The notes under the pieces were generated by a model, which was given only the letters and a program-made list of their open reading frames with translations, had not been told where the DNA came from and made no database searches. A program made the translations under genes and the position numbers. This document shows, one piece after another, positions 32,551 through 40,865 of a DNA stretch of 64,000 bases (position 1 is its first letter; the number at the start of each line of letters is the position of its first letter). Origin of the DNA: Phytohabitans houttuyneae (GTDB lineage Bacteria > Actinomycetota > Actinomycetes > Mycobacteriales > Micromonosporaceae); the NCBI RefSeq assembly GCF_011764425.1, contig NZ_BLPF01000002.1:1798997-1862996 (forward strand), in the 5' to 3' direction.

Positions 32551-35342
32551 CGCGGCTGAGCATCGAGGACCTGGGCTGGCGGCCGGCCGACCACCGGCCG
32601 GGCGACGGGACCACCACCGTCACCGCCGGCGACACCACAGTGGAGCTGCGCTGGCCACGCCCGGTCGTGGCCGAGCCGGACCAGCTCGCGCACATCTCCG
32701 GCTGGCGCACGATCCCCGGCGGCCGCCTCGGCGAGGAGCCCGGCGAAGAGGCCGGCCTGCGCGCCGGCTACCACGCCGCCGACCTCGACGACACCACCTG
32801 GTACGCGGCCTCCCGCGTCAACGAGGTCACCTTCGGCTTCCCCACCTGGGAAGGCGAGTCCTACGCCGGCTACCTCTGGTACCGCACCCGCGCCGCCCGC
32901 CCGGCCGCCGGCGGCCCGCTCGCCGTCACGCTCGGCTCCCCGCTGGAACGCCGCCGCCTCACCTGGCGCGTCTTCGTCGACGGCGTGGAGGCCACCGCCG
33001 CGCCGGTCCACAGTGGAATGGTCACCGTCGACCTGGCCGGCGCGGGCGGGGACGGTCGGGAGCTGACCATCGCCGTCCAGCTGCGGGTCGAGCCGGTGTT
33101 CGCCCCGGACCAGGCCCGCGAGCGCGAGGGCTGGCGCAACGTCGACAAGTACTGCTACCAGCACGTACACGTGGCCGGCGCGTTCCGCACCCTGGACGCG
33201 GTCGAGGCCCGGCCGGACGGCGACGGGCTCGCGCTCGCATACCCGGACGGCATCACCGCCACGGTCCGCTACGAGACCGCCGGCGACCTCGTCCGGCAAC
33301 GGGCCACCCTGCGCGGCGACGGGCCCTGGGTCTCGCACGTGCTCCTGACCGAGCAGGCGCGACCCGGCGCCGACTACCACGCCGACGGCGCGTGGGCGCG
33401 GTGGGACGGGCGGTTCCAGGCGGCGGTACATCCCGGCGCCGTCACCCACGCCGGCGACAGCGGACCGGTCAGCGCGTACTGGCCGGGCCGGCGCCTCACC
33501 ACCGGACAGCCGATGGAAGCGCCGGACGTGGTGATCGGCGTCGACGTGCGCGACCTGCTCGCCCGCATCGGCCGCGAGCGCACGCCGTACCGCATCTACG
33601 ACCCCTACGGCTGGTACCAGATCTCGCACGTCAACGAGCCGAAGATCGAGCTGACCGACGCGATGATGGGCGACATCGACACCGTGCTGGACCGGCTCAC
33701 CGCCGCCGGCGCCACGTTCGACGCCCTCTCGCTCGACTGCGGCTGGAACGACCCCGAAGACCTGAGCCGCTTCCACCCGGCCAACTTCGCCGACGGCCCC
33801 GCCTCGGTGCAGGCGGTCATCAAGCGGCACGACCTCGACCTGATCCTGTGGGTCTCGCCCAGCGACGGCGCCCGCGCGTTCCGCCACGAGCTGGGCATGG
33901 CCGAGCCGCGGCTGGAGGCGGCACAGGCGGCCAACGCGGCCTTCCCGTGGCGGCTCTGCCCGGCCGCCGACCCGTGGCGGGGCGAGTTCCGCGAGGCGCT
34001 GCTGCGGCACGTGACCGCCAACGGCGCCACCGGGTTCAAAGTGGACGGCACCGAGCTGTGGTGCGTCAACGCCGCGCACGCGCACGCGCCCGGCATCCAC
34101 AGCCTGCTCGCCACCACCGAGGCGCTCATCGAGACGTTCGAGGCGGTCATCGCCGCGGGCGCGCCGTTCCTGATGCTCTACTGGGGACTGCGCTCGCCGT
34201 GGTGGCTGCGCTACGGGGCGACGCTGTGGGAGCGCGACTACCTCGTCGAGGCGGCCGGCCCGTCCGGCGTAGCCTCGTGGCACCTGCGCCTGGCCGTGGC
34301 GTCCTCGCAGGACATCGGCCAGCAGTCGTACTGGTCCACCATCCCCGCCCACCAGCAGGACTCGCTCGGTGTGTGGGTGAGCACCACGCTCTGGGCCAGC
34401 AGGCAGGGCGCGGCGCAGTGGGAGGACGCGCAGATCCTCGACGTCGCCCGCGGCTCCCTGCTCAACCAGCTCTGGGGCGACCTGCGGATGGTCGACGAGG
34501 ACCGGGTCGCCGCCCTCTTCGCGCTGGAGCGGGCCCGCCAGCCCGAGCTGCTCGGCGACGGCCGCCCGGTCGGCCGGGCCTGGCACGACGACGCCTACGG
34601 CTACCTGTGGTCCAGCGACGCCGGCAGCTGGGTCGTGCTGTCCCGCCCCGGCCCCACCGGCACCGTCGAGGTCGAGGTGCCGGCCGGCCGGCGCGGCGTG
34701 CTCGTCGACTACCTCACCGGCGGCGCCACGGCGCGGGCGTCCCTCGACGGCGGCGTGCTGCGGGTGGCACAGTCCGGCGGCAGCGTCATCGCCGTCTACC
34801 TGTCCACCGAGGACGGACCGGCGAGCGCTGGCGAGGAGCCACCCGTCCCCACGGCATACGAGTGGAGCGCGGCGGGGCAGAGCCGGGAGGCGGCCGGCGA
34901 CGGCGTGAAGCCGGCCTACCTGGGGCGCGCGCCGCAGATCGCGAGCTGGATGAGAAACGAAAAGCCCGACGAGCTCACGCTGGACCGGATCGTCCCCTGC
35001 GTACCGGCCGCCGACCGCACGCTGGAGGTCGTGGAGCGGCGGTGGGAAGGCGAGGTCGACCTCGACATCGAGAGCCGGTGCGCGCTGGTGACGTCGGTGA
35101 CCCGCGCGGGCGCCGCCTGGCACAACGACCGCCTGCACGAGCTCGTCGCGGTGACGCTGGAGGTCGACGGGGCGCCGGTCACGCCCGAGCGCTGGCCGCA
35201 CTTCCACCACGAGCAGGCCGGCAGCTGGTCGTCCACAGTGGACGCGTTCACGCTGCCCGCCGGGCGGCACACGCTTCGGGCCACCGTCCGGTCGCTGCTG
35301 CCCGACACGGTCGACGCGACCACCGCGCTGTGGGTCCGCTGA
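32547..35342 (+). CDS. GH36/alpha-galactosidase-like glycosidase
   Basis: A 931-aa cytosolic protein. Beta-sandwich regions at both ends flank a TIM barrel. The barrel contains 'FDALSLDCGWNDPEDLSRFHPANFADGP', 'LDLILWVSPSDG' and 'GFKVDGTELW', where D500 occupies the place of the catalytic nucleophile of GH36/GH27-like enzymes. 'GLRSPWWLRYGATLWERDYLVEAAGP' and 'YWSTIPAHQQDSLGVWVSTTLWAS' follow. The N-terminal part has a galactose-binding-like 'DDTTWYAASRVN..F..W.G..YAGYLWYR'. The ATG overlaps the DUF4038 stop (ATGA). Substrate class: an alpha-linked deoxy- or galacto-sugar glycoside, by inference. Confidence 0.78.
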   Translation: MTRLSIEDLGWRPADHRPGDGTTTVTAGDTTVELRWPRPVVAEPDQLAHISGWRTIPGGRLGEEPGEEAGLRAGYHAADLDDTTWYAASRVNEVTFGFPTWEGESYAGYLWYRTRAARPAAGGPLAVTLGSPLERRRLTWRVFVDGVEATAAPVHSGMVTVDLAGAGGDGRELTIAVQLRVEPVFAPDQAREREGWRNVDKYCYQHVHVAGAFRTLDAVEARPDGDGLALAYPDGITATVRYETAGDLVRQRATLRGDGPWVSHVLLTEQARPGADYHADGAWARWDGRFQAAVHPGAVTHAGDSGPVSAYWPGRRLTTGQPMEAPDVVIGVDVRDLLARIGRERTPYRIYDPYGWYQISHVNEPKIELTDAMMGDIDTVLDRLTAAGATFDALSLDCGWNDPEDLSRFHPANFADGPASVQAVIKRHDLDLILWVSPSDGARAFRHELGMAEPRLEAAQAANAAFPWRLCPAADPWRGEFREALLRHVTANGATGFKVDGTELWCVNAAHAHAPGIHSLLATTEALIETFEAVIAAGAPFLMLYWGLRSPWWLRYGATLWERDYLVEAAGPSGVASWHLRLAVASSQDIGQQSYWSTIPAHQQDSLGVWVSTTLWASRQGAAQWEDAQILDVARGSLLNQLWGDLRMVDEDRVAALFALERARQPELLGDGRPVGRAWHDDAYGYLWSSDAGSWVVLSRPGPTGTVEVEVPAGRRGVLVDYLTGGATARASLDGGVLRVAQSGGSVIAVYLSTEDGPASAGEEPPVPTAYEWSAAGQSREAAGDGVKPAYLGRAPQIASWMRNEKPDELTLDRIVPCVPAADRTLEVVERRWEGEVDLDIESRCALVTSVTRAGAAWHNDRLHELVAVTLEVDGAPVTPERWPHFHHEQAGSWSSTVDAFTLPAGRHTLRATVRSLLPDTVDATTALWVR

Positions 35343-35662
35343 TGGAACGGATCTGCTTCCAGCTGCACGTCCGGCCGGACGCCGTCGAGGAGTACCGCCG
35401 CCGCCACGCCGAGGTCTGGCCGGACATGCGGGCGGCGCTCAGCGCGGCCGGCTGGCACAACTACAGCCTCTTCCTGCGCCCGGACGGGCTGGCCGTCGGC
35501 TACCTGGAGTCGCCGGACTTCGCCGCCTCGCTGGAGCGCATGGACGGCCTCGACGTCAACACCCGGTGGCAGGCCGAGATGGCGCCGCTGGTCGTCCGCG
35601 CCACCGGGCGGCGGGCCGACCAGAGCCTGGAACAGCTGCCCGAGATCTTCCACCTCGACTGA
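35342..35662 (+). CDS. rhaM: L-rhamnose mutarotase
   Basis: A 106-aa ferredoxin-like-fold protein. 'RICFQLHVRPDAVEEYRRRHAEVWPDMRAALSAAGWHNYSLFLRPDGLAVGYLES.DFAASLERM' is the RhaM/RhaU (DUF718) family signature, including the His of 'RRRH' and the W-P pair. It interconverts alpha and beta anomers of L-rhamnose, and relatives act on L-fucose. The ATG overlaps the stop of the GH36-like gene (TGATG). This is the best single clue that the island handles a 6-deoxyhexose. Confidence 0.92.
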   Translation: MERICFQLHVRPDAVEEYRRRHAEVWPDMRAALSAAGWHNYSLFLRPDGLAVGYLESPDFAASLERMDGLDVNTRWQAEMAPLVVRATGRRADQSLEQLPEIFHLD

Positions 35663-35676
35663 GGAGCCACCCCCAC

Positions 35677-36633
35677 ATGGAACGTGCCGCGCGTATCCGC
35701 CGCTCCTGCCTGGCGGTGCCGGGTTCGAGCGTGAAGATGCTTGAGAAGGCTCGGGGTCTGCCGGCGGATCAGGTGTTTTTGGATTTGGAGGATGCGGTCG
35801 CGCCGTTGGCGAAGCCGGATGCGCGTAAGAACGTGGTGGCGGCGTTGAACGAGGGTGACTGGGGTGGGCGGACGCGGGTGGTGCGGGTCAATGATTTGAC
35901 GACGCCGTGGACGTACCGGGATGTGGTGGAGGTGGTCGAGGGGGCGGGGGCGAGCCTTGACTGTGTGATGTTGCCGAAGGTGCAGTCGGCGTCTCATGTG
36001 CAGTGGCTGGATTTGACGTTGACGCAGGTCGAGAAGGCGTTGGGTTTGGAGGTGGGGCGGATCGGGATCGAGGCGCAGATCGAGAATGCGGCTGGTCTGG
36101 TGAATGTGGATGCGATCGCGGGGGCTTCGCCTCGGGTGGAGACGGTGATTTTCGGGCCGGCGGATTTCATGGCGAGTGTCAACATGCGTTCGTTGGTGGT
36201 GGGTGCGTTGATTCCGGAGTATCCGGGGGATCCGTATCACTACATCCTGATGCGGATCTTGATGGCTGCGCGGATGCATGACAAGCAGGCGATCGATGGC
36301 CCGTTCCTGCAGATCCGGGATGTGGATGGGTTTCGTGAGGTGGCGAAGCGGTCGGCGGCGTTGGGGTTTGACGGTAAGTGGGTGTTGCACCCGGGTCAGA
36401 TCGACGCGGCGAATGAGGTGTACTCGCCGGCTCAGGCGGATTATGACCATGCCGAGTTGATCCTGGACGCGTACGAGTTCTACACGTCGGAGGCGGGTGG
36501 CCGGCTGGGTGCGGTGATGCTCGGTGACGAGATGATCGACGAGGCGTCGCGGAAGATGGCGTTGGTCATCGCGGCCAAGGGGCGCGCGGCCGGGATGAGC
36601 CGCACGACCTCCTTCACACCACCCGAGGGCTGA
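35677..36633 (+). CDS. CitE-type CoA-ester lyase (HpcH/HpaI aldolase family)
   Basis: A 318-aa barrel lyase. 'RRSCLAVPGSSVKMLEKARGLPADQVFLDLEDAVAP..K..AR..V', 'MLPKVQSASHV', 'IGIEAQIENAAGLVNVDAIA' and 'VIFGPADFMASVNM' carry the Arg and the two Mg-binding acids. 'KWVLHPGQIDAANEVYSP' is typical of CitE/Mcl (malyl-, citramalyl-CoA lyase). GAGGAG precedes ATG 35677. Codon use differs strongly from its neighbours between about 35735 and 36560 (many TTG, GAT, GGT, GTG). It overlaps the convergent XRE-TetR gene by 20 bp. Confidence 0.9.
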   Translation: MERAARIRRSCLAVPGSSVKMLEKARGLPADQVFLDLEDAVAPLAKPDARKNVVAALNEGDWGGRTRVVRVNDLTTPWTYRDVVEVVEGAGASLDCVMLPKVQSASHVQWLDLTLTQVEKALGLEVGRIGIEAQIENAAGLVNVDAIAGASPRVETVIFGPADFMASVNMRSLVVGALIPEYPGDPYHYILMRILMAARMHDKQAIDGPFLQIRDVDGFREVAKRSAALGFDGKWVLHPGQIDAANEVYSPAQADYDHAELILDAYEFYTSEAGGRLGAVMLGDEMIDEASRKMALVIAAKGRAAGMSRTTSFTPPEG

Positions 36634-37477
36634 CCAGGCACATCAGGTCGAGGGCGAAGCGCACGTAGCGCCGGGCGATCTCCTCGGGCGACTCGGGGCC
36701 GCCGGCTTTGTACCAGTGCGGGATCGACGTGCACATGGTGACCACCGCGCGGGCGGCGTCTCTCGGGTGGGGTGTGCCGAACAGGCCCTCGCGGTGCGCC
36801 GCCTCGGCCTCGGCGTCGACCATCCGCTGCTGGCGGTTGCGCAGCCCGCGGATCCGCTCCCGGTCGGGCGGCCCCAGGCTGCGCATCTCGCTGAGCCCGA
36901 CGAAGGCGAGCGCGCGCCGGTACGTGTGGTGCAGGGCCAGGCACTCCACGATCCGGGCGAACCGCTCGACCGGGTCGGCGCCGCCGTCGCGGGCGGCGGT
37001 CGTGCGCCACCACAGCGAGTCCAGGTACGCGTCCAGCAGCGCGACGAGCATGTCCTGCTTGCTGGCGTAGTGGTGGTAGAGGCCGGGCACCGACATCTCG
37101 CACCGCCGGGCGATGTCGCGGACCGCGGCGCCGGCGTAGCCGACCTCCAGGAACGCCTCCAGTGCCGCGGTGAGGACCGGGTCGAGGTCCATCGGCGGGA
37201 ACGAGCGCCAGTCCCCGCCGGTGGCCGCCGCGGGCGGGCGGGTGCGCGGGGTGCCGTCCCGCTCGGCGTCCGGGCCGATCAGCTCGGTGACGGCGACGTC
37301 GAGCAGCTCCGCGACCCGGGCCAGCCGGGAGACCGTCACGCCGGTGCGGCCGTGCTCGATCTGTGACACCGTGGCCGCGCTGACCCCGAGCCGGCGGGCC
37401 AGCTCGCGCAGCGAGAGCCGCCGCCGCTGGCGCAGCTCGCGGATGCGCCGGCCGAGCGCGGCGGGATCGAGGGTCAT
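36614..37477 (-). CDS. XRE-TetR fusion transcriptional regulator
   Basis: A 287-aa regulator with two DNA-binding domains. Residues 8-65 'RRIRELRQRRRLSLRELARRLGVSAATVSQIEHGRTGVTVSRLARVAELLDV' form a complete XRE/Cro HTH. From about residue 100 a TetR domain follows: 'LEAFLEVGYAGAAVRDIARRCEMSVPGLYHHYASKQDMLVALLDAYLDSLWW'. The ligand-binding helices continue to the C terminus ('RNRQQRMVDAEAEAAHREGLF', 'ARAVVTMCTSIPHWYKAGGP'), a pattern like KstR2-type regulators of acyl-CoA catabolism. It is divergent from the crotonase operon at 37602, which it probably controls. Confidence 0.9.
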   Translation of the reverse strand: MTLDPAALGRRIRELRQRRRLSLRELARRLGVSAATVSQIEHGRTGVTVSRLARVAELLDVAVTELIGPDAERDGTPRTRPPAAATGGDWRSFPPMDLDPVLTAALEAFLEVGYAGAAVRDIARRCEMSVPGLYHHYASKQDMLVALLDAYLDSLWWRTTAARDGGADPVERFARIVECLALHHTYRRALAFVGLSEMRSLGPPDRERIRGLRNRQQRMVDAEAEAAHREGLFGTPHPRDAARAVVTMCTSIPHWYKAGGPESPEEIARRYVRFALDLMCLVSPRVV

Positions 37478-37505
37478 GTCCGGTGTTTAGCTCAGCCAAA
37501 CACCG

Positions 37506-37540
37506 TTGTCAACCAACCGGTCGTTGACGGTCGGTCAACG
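37506..37540. promoter_or_regulatory. Operator-like repeats between XRE-TetR and crotonase genes
   Basis: A perfect inverted repeat CGTTGAC-GGTCG-GTCAACG spans 37522-37540. Just left of it is GTCAACCAACCGGTCG, and 20 bp to the right CCCAACCGAACG. The 124-bp divergent gap therefore has several CAACC/GGTTG half-sites related to the TetR-type word seen at 44.58, 48.48, 54.40 and 59.1-59.2 kb. Confidence 0.6.
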
Positions 37541-37601
37541 GTCACCGTAGAGTCGTTCCCAACCGAACGACTGGTAACGATCGAGCGATTGCGAGGAACC
37601 G

Positions 37602-38438
37602 GTGGACGACGCGCCGCGCCTGTTGCTCGACGTCGACGGCGGCCTCGCGCGGATCACCCTCAACCGGGCCGAGGCGTACAACGCGATCGACCTCGCCACG
37701 GCCCGCGCCTTCACCGCCGCCGTCCGCGCGGTCGGCGAGGCGCCCGGCGTCCGCGCGGTGCTGCTGAGCGGCAACGGGCCGGCGTTCTGCGCCGGCGGCG
37801 ACGTCAAGGCGATGGCCGCCGCGGCCGACCGCGCCGCGTTCCTGCGGGAGCTGGCCGCCGAGTTCCACGACGGCCTCGCCCTGCTGGCCGAGCTGCCCTG
37901 GCCGGTCGTCGCGGCGGCGCAGGGCGTGGCCGCAGGAGCTGGCCTGGGCCTGCTGCTCTGCGCCGACCTGGTCGTCGCCGAGGAGACCGCGCGGCTGTCC
38001 ACCGCGTACGGCGCGGTCGGCCTGTCCCCGGACAGCGGCGTCTCGTACCACCTGCCCCGGGTGGTCGGGCCCGCCCGGGCCTTCCGGCTCAGCCTGACCG
38101 GCAAGGTGCTGTCGGCGGCCGAGGCGGTCGCCTGGGGCCTGGTCGCCGAGGTCGTGCCCGCCGGCCGCGGCCTGACCCGGGCCGAGGCCGTGGCCCGCGC
38201 GCTCGTGACGGCGCCGCAGCCGGCGGCCACCGAGACCAAGCGCCTGCTGCGCGCCGCGGCCGCCCGCGACCTGCGCACCCACCTGGACGACGAGGCCCGC
38301 GCGATCGCCCGTGCCGGCGCCTCGGCCGACGCCGGCCGCCTGATCGGGGCGTTCACCGCCGGCCGGCGCGCGCGGACCGGGGCGGCCGGGGCCGAGGCAA
38401 GCCAGCGGGTGGAGCCCCGAGCCGGAACCGAGCGGTAG
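37602..38438 (+). CDS. Enoyl-CoA hydratase/isomerase, PaaG-like
   Basis: A 278-aa crotonase. The oxyanion-hole strands are 'AFCAGGDVKAMA' and 'QGVAAGAGLGLLLCADLVVAEETARLSTAYGAVGLSPDSGVSYHLPRVVGPARAFRLSLTGKVLSAAEA'. The two Glu of true hydratases are absent (GLGLLL; AYGAVG), while the Asp in 'PDSG' matches the isomerase residue of PaaG-type enzymes. So a delta3-delta2 isomerase role is favoured over hydration. GTG 37602 has GAGGAA upstream. It is the first gene of a crotonase, ACAD and SDR unit. Confidence 0.88.
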   Translation: MDDAPRLLLDVDGGLARITLNRAEAYNAIDLATARAFTAAVRAVGEAPGVRAVLLSGNGPAFCAGGDVKAMAAAADRAAFLRELAAEFHDGLALLAELPWPVVAAAQGVAAGAGLGLLLCADLVVAEETARLSTAYGAVGLSPDSGVSYHLPRVVGPARAFRLSLTGKVLSAAEAVAWGLVAEVVPAGRGLTRAEAVARALVTAPQPAATETKRLLRAAAARDLRTHLDDEARAIARAGASADAGRLIGAFTAGRRARTGAAGAEASQRVEPRAGTER

Positions 38439-38446
38439 GAGCGACC

Positions 38447-39601
38447 ATGCCCGTCGAGCGCATGATGCCCACGCCGGAGGCCGCCGACCTCATCGACCTG
38501 GTCCGCGAGATCGCGGCCCGGGACCTCGCGCCGGTGGCGGCCGGGCACGAGGCGGCCGGTACGTTCCCGCGCGACACCTTCCGCCTGCTCGGCAAGGCGG
38601 GACTGCTCGGCCTTGTCGGTCCGGAGCGGCACGGCGGGGGCGGCCAGCCGTACGAGGTCTACCTCCAGGTGCTCGAGGAGATCGCCACCGCGTGGATGAG
38701 CGTCGCCGTCGGGGTCAGCGTGCACACGCTGTCGTGCTACCCGCTCGTCGCGTACGGCACGGAGACGCAGCGGCGGCAATGGCTGCCCGCGATGCTCGGC
38801 GGCGACCTGCTCGGCGCATACTCGCTGTCCGAGGCGCAGTCCGGCTCCGACGCCGCCTCGCTGCGGACCCGCGCCGAACGCCAGGCGGACGGCGGCTACC
38901 GGGTCACCGGCACAAAGGCGTGGGTCACGCACGGCGGGCAGGCCGACTTCTACACGCTGTTCGCGCGCACGGCGCCGGGGCAGCGCGGGATCTCCTGCTT
39001 CCTGGTGCCTGCCGGCGCGCCCGGGCTGGCCGCCGCCCGGCCGGAGGAGAAGATGGGCCTGACCGCCTCCACGACCGCGCAGCTGCACCTCGACGGCGTA
39101 CCGGTGCCGGCGGAGCGGCTCGTCGGCGCGGAAGGCGAGGGCTTCCCGATCGCGATGTCCGCCCTCGACGCCGGCCGGCTCGGCATCGCCGCCTGCGCGA
39201 CCGGGCTGGCGCAGGCCGCGCTCGACGCCGCCGTGGCGTACGCGCACGAACGCGAACAGTTCGGCCGGCCGGTCGCCAGCTTCCAGGGGCTGTCGTTCAT
39301 GTTCGCCGACATGGCGGCCGCCGTCGCGTCCGCCCGGGCCACCTACCTCGACGCGGCCCGGCGCATGGACCGGGGGCTGCCGGTCACCCGGGAGGCGGCG
39401 ATCGCCAAGCTCGTCTGCACCGACGGCGCCATGCGCGTCACCACCGACGCGGTACAGGCACTGGGCGGCTACGGGTACACAAAGGACTTCCCGGTCGAGC
39501 GCTACATGCGCGAGGCCAAGGTGACGCAGATTTTCGAGGGTACGAACCAGATCCAGCGGATCGTCATCAGCCGTGCGCTCGCGGCCGGCGCGGCCCGCTG
39601 A
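38447..39601 (+). CDS. Acyl-CoA dehydrogenase
   Basis: A 384-aa FAD enzyme. 'LVGPERHGGGGQPYEVYLQVLEEIA', 'LGAYSLSEAQSGSDAASLRTRAER', 'GYRVTGTKAWVTHGGQADFYTLFART', 'REQFGRPVASFQGLSFMFADMA' and 'QALGGYGYTKDFPVERYMREAKVTQIFEGTNQIQRIVISR' are canonical. The Glu in IFEGTNQIQR is the catalytic base of short-chain/butyryl-type ACADs. It introduces the alpha-beta double bond in an acyl-CoA and passes electrons to ETF. It starts at ATG 38447, 8 bp after the crotonase. Confidence 0.95.
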   Translation: MPVERMMPTPEAADLIDLVREIAARDLAPVAAGHEAAGTFPRDTFRLLGKAGLLGLVGPERHGGGGQPYEVYLQVLEEIATAWMSVAVGVSVHTLSCYPLVAYGTETQRRQWLPAMLGGDLLGAYSLSEAQSGSDAASLRTRAERQADGGYRVTGTKAWVTHGGQADFYTLFARTAPGQRGISCFLVPAGAPGLAAARPEEKMGLTASTTAQLHLDGVPVPAERLVGAEGEGFPIAMSALDAGRLGIAACATGLAQAALDAAVAYAHEREQFGRPVASFQGLSFMFADMAAAVASARATYLDAARRMDRGLPVTREAAIAKLVCTDGAMRVTTDAVQALGGYGYTKDFPVERYMREAKVTQIFEGTNQIQRIVISRALAAGAAR

Positions 39602-39627
39602 ACCGGACACAGAGGACGGTCATCGCC

Positions 39628-40392
39628 GTGGACATCAAGGACACCGTCGCCGTGGTCACCGGCGGGGGCTCCGGCCTGGGCCTCGCCACCGCGCGCCACC
39701 TGACCAGCCTCGGCGCGCGGGTGGGCGTGGTCGACCTGCCGACGCCCTCGGCCCGGGAGGCGGTCGCGGCGCTCGGCCCGGCCGCCGCCTTCTTCGCGGC
39801 CGACGTCACCGACTCCGAGCAGCTCGAGGCGGCGGTCGGCGGCGCGGCCGCGCTGGGCCCGCTGCGGGTCGCGGTCGCCTGCGCCGGCATCGCCACCGCC
39901 CGGCGGATCCTCGGGCGCGACGGCACCCCGCTGCCGCTGGCCGAGTTCCGGCGGGTCGTCGACGTCAACCTCGTCGGCACGTTCAACCTCATCCGGCTCG
40001 CCGCCGCCCGGATGGCCGGCAACGAGGCGGTCGACGGCGAGCGTGGCGTCATCGTCTGCACGGCCTCCATCGCCGCGTACGAGGGGCAGGTGGGCCAGGC
40101 CGCCTACGCCGCCTCCAAGGCCGGCGTGGCCGGGCTGACGCTGTGCGCCGCGCGGGACCTGGCCGACCGGCAGATCCGGGTGCTGTCCATCGCGCCCGGC
40201 CTCTTCGAGACGCCCATGCTCGCCGGGCTGCCGGAGGCCGCGCGGGAGGCGCTCGGCGGGCAGCTGCCGCACCCGAGCCGGCTCGGGCGGCCGGACGAGT
40301 ACGCCCGCCTCGTCGCCCACGCGATCGACGTGCCGATGCTCAACGGCGAGGTCATCCGCCTCGACGCGGCGCTGCGCCTCGGCCCGCGTTGA
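39628..40392 (+). CDS. SDR, 3-hydroxyacyl-CoA dehydrogenase type II-like
   Basis: A 254-aa SDR. 'DTVAVVTGGGSGLGLATARHLTSLGARVGVVDLP' (TGGGSGLG with Asp, NAD-type), 'VACAGIATARRIL', 'RVVDVNLVGTFNLIRLAAARMAGNE', 'GVIVCTASIAAYEGQVGQAAYAASKAGVAGLTLCAARDLA' and 'IAPGLFETPMLAGLP' match HSD17B10/HADH2-like enzymes. Such enzymes oxidise 3-hydroxyacyl-CoA or 2-methyl-3-hydroxybutyryl-CoA. Start GTG 39628 behind AGAGGA. With the two preceding genes it makes a compact beta-oxidation set (isomerase, dehydrogenase, hydroxyacyl dehydrogenase). Confidence 0.93.
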   Translation: MDIKDTVAVVTGGGSGLGLATARHLTSLGARVGVVDLPTPSAREAVAALGPAAAFFAADVTDSEQLEAAVGGAAALGPLRVAVACAGIATARRILGRDGTPLPLAEFRRVVDVNLVGTFNLIRLAAARMAGNEAVDGERGVIVCTASIAAYEGQVGQAAYAASKAGVAGLTLCAARDLADRQIRVLSIAPGLFETPMLAGLPEAAREALGGQLPHPSRLGRPDEYARLVAHAIDVPMLNGEVIRLDAALRLGPR

Positions 40393-40400
40393 GTGGGCGG

Positions 40401-40865
40401 TCAGGCCGGCGCGGCGGGCAGCCTGATCCGGCTGTTGTCCCAGCTGAGGATCCGCTCGTCGGGCACCAGCCGGAGCGTGACCCGGTCGCGGTAGACGGCC
40501 CGCGCGGCGGCCGGCATGCGCTCGTCGGGCAGCCGGTGCGCCGCGTACTTGGCGTCGAACAGCCCGCCCACGAGCGCGACCGTCCGCTCGTCGGTGACCA
40601 CCGAGAGCCGCCCGCTCAGGTGCACCGCGGCCAGCTCGGTCCAGGCCCGCCCGGACTCCACGAGAAACGAGGCGCGCGGGTCGCGCCGCGCGCGGGCCAC
40701 CTTCTTGCCGCCCGGCGGCGTGGTGAAGCAGACGGTCCGCTCCAGCACCACGAACCAGACCGGCAGCGCCACCGGGAAACCGTCCCGGCGCAGCGTCGTC
40801 AGGATGCCGGTGTGCGCTCCCTCCACGAACGCCCAGGCCTCGTCCGGCGTCAGCCTGATGCTCAC
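40401..40865 (-). CDS. PNPOx-like F420/FMN-binding protein
   Basis: A 154-aa split-barrel protein: 'EAWAFVEGAHTGILTTLRRDGFPVALPVWFVVLERTVCFTTPPGGKKVARARRDPRASFLVESGRAWTELAAVHLSGRLSVVTDE'. This is the pyridoxamine-5'-phosphate-oxidase-like fold, whose actinobacterial members bind F420 or flavin and reduce unsaturated compounds. GTG 40865 overlaps the TGA of the crotonase (GTGA), so it is translated with it. The specific cofactor cannot be decided from sequence. Confidence 0.88.
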   Translation of the reverse strand: MSIRLTPDEAWAFVEGAHTGILTTLRRDGFPVALPVWFVVLERTVCFTTPPGGKKVARARRDPRASFLVESGRAWTELAAVHLSGRLSVVTDERTVALVGGLFDAKYAAHRLPDERMPAAARAVYRDRVTLRLVPDERILSWDNSRIRLPAAPA

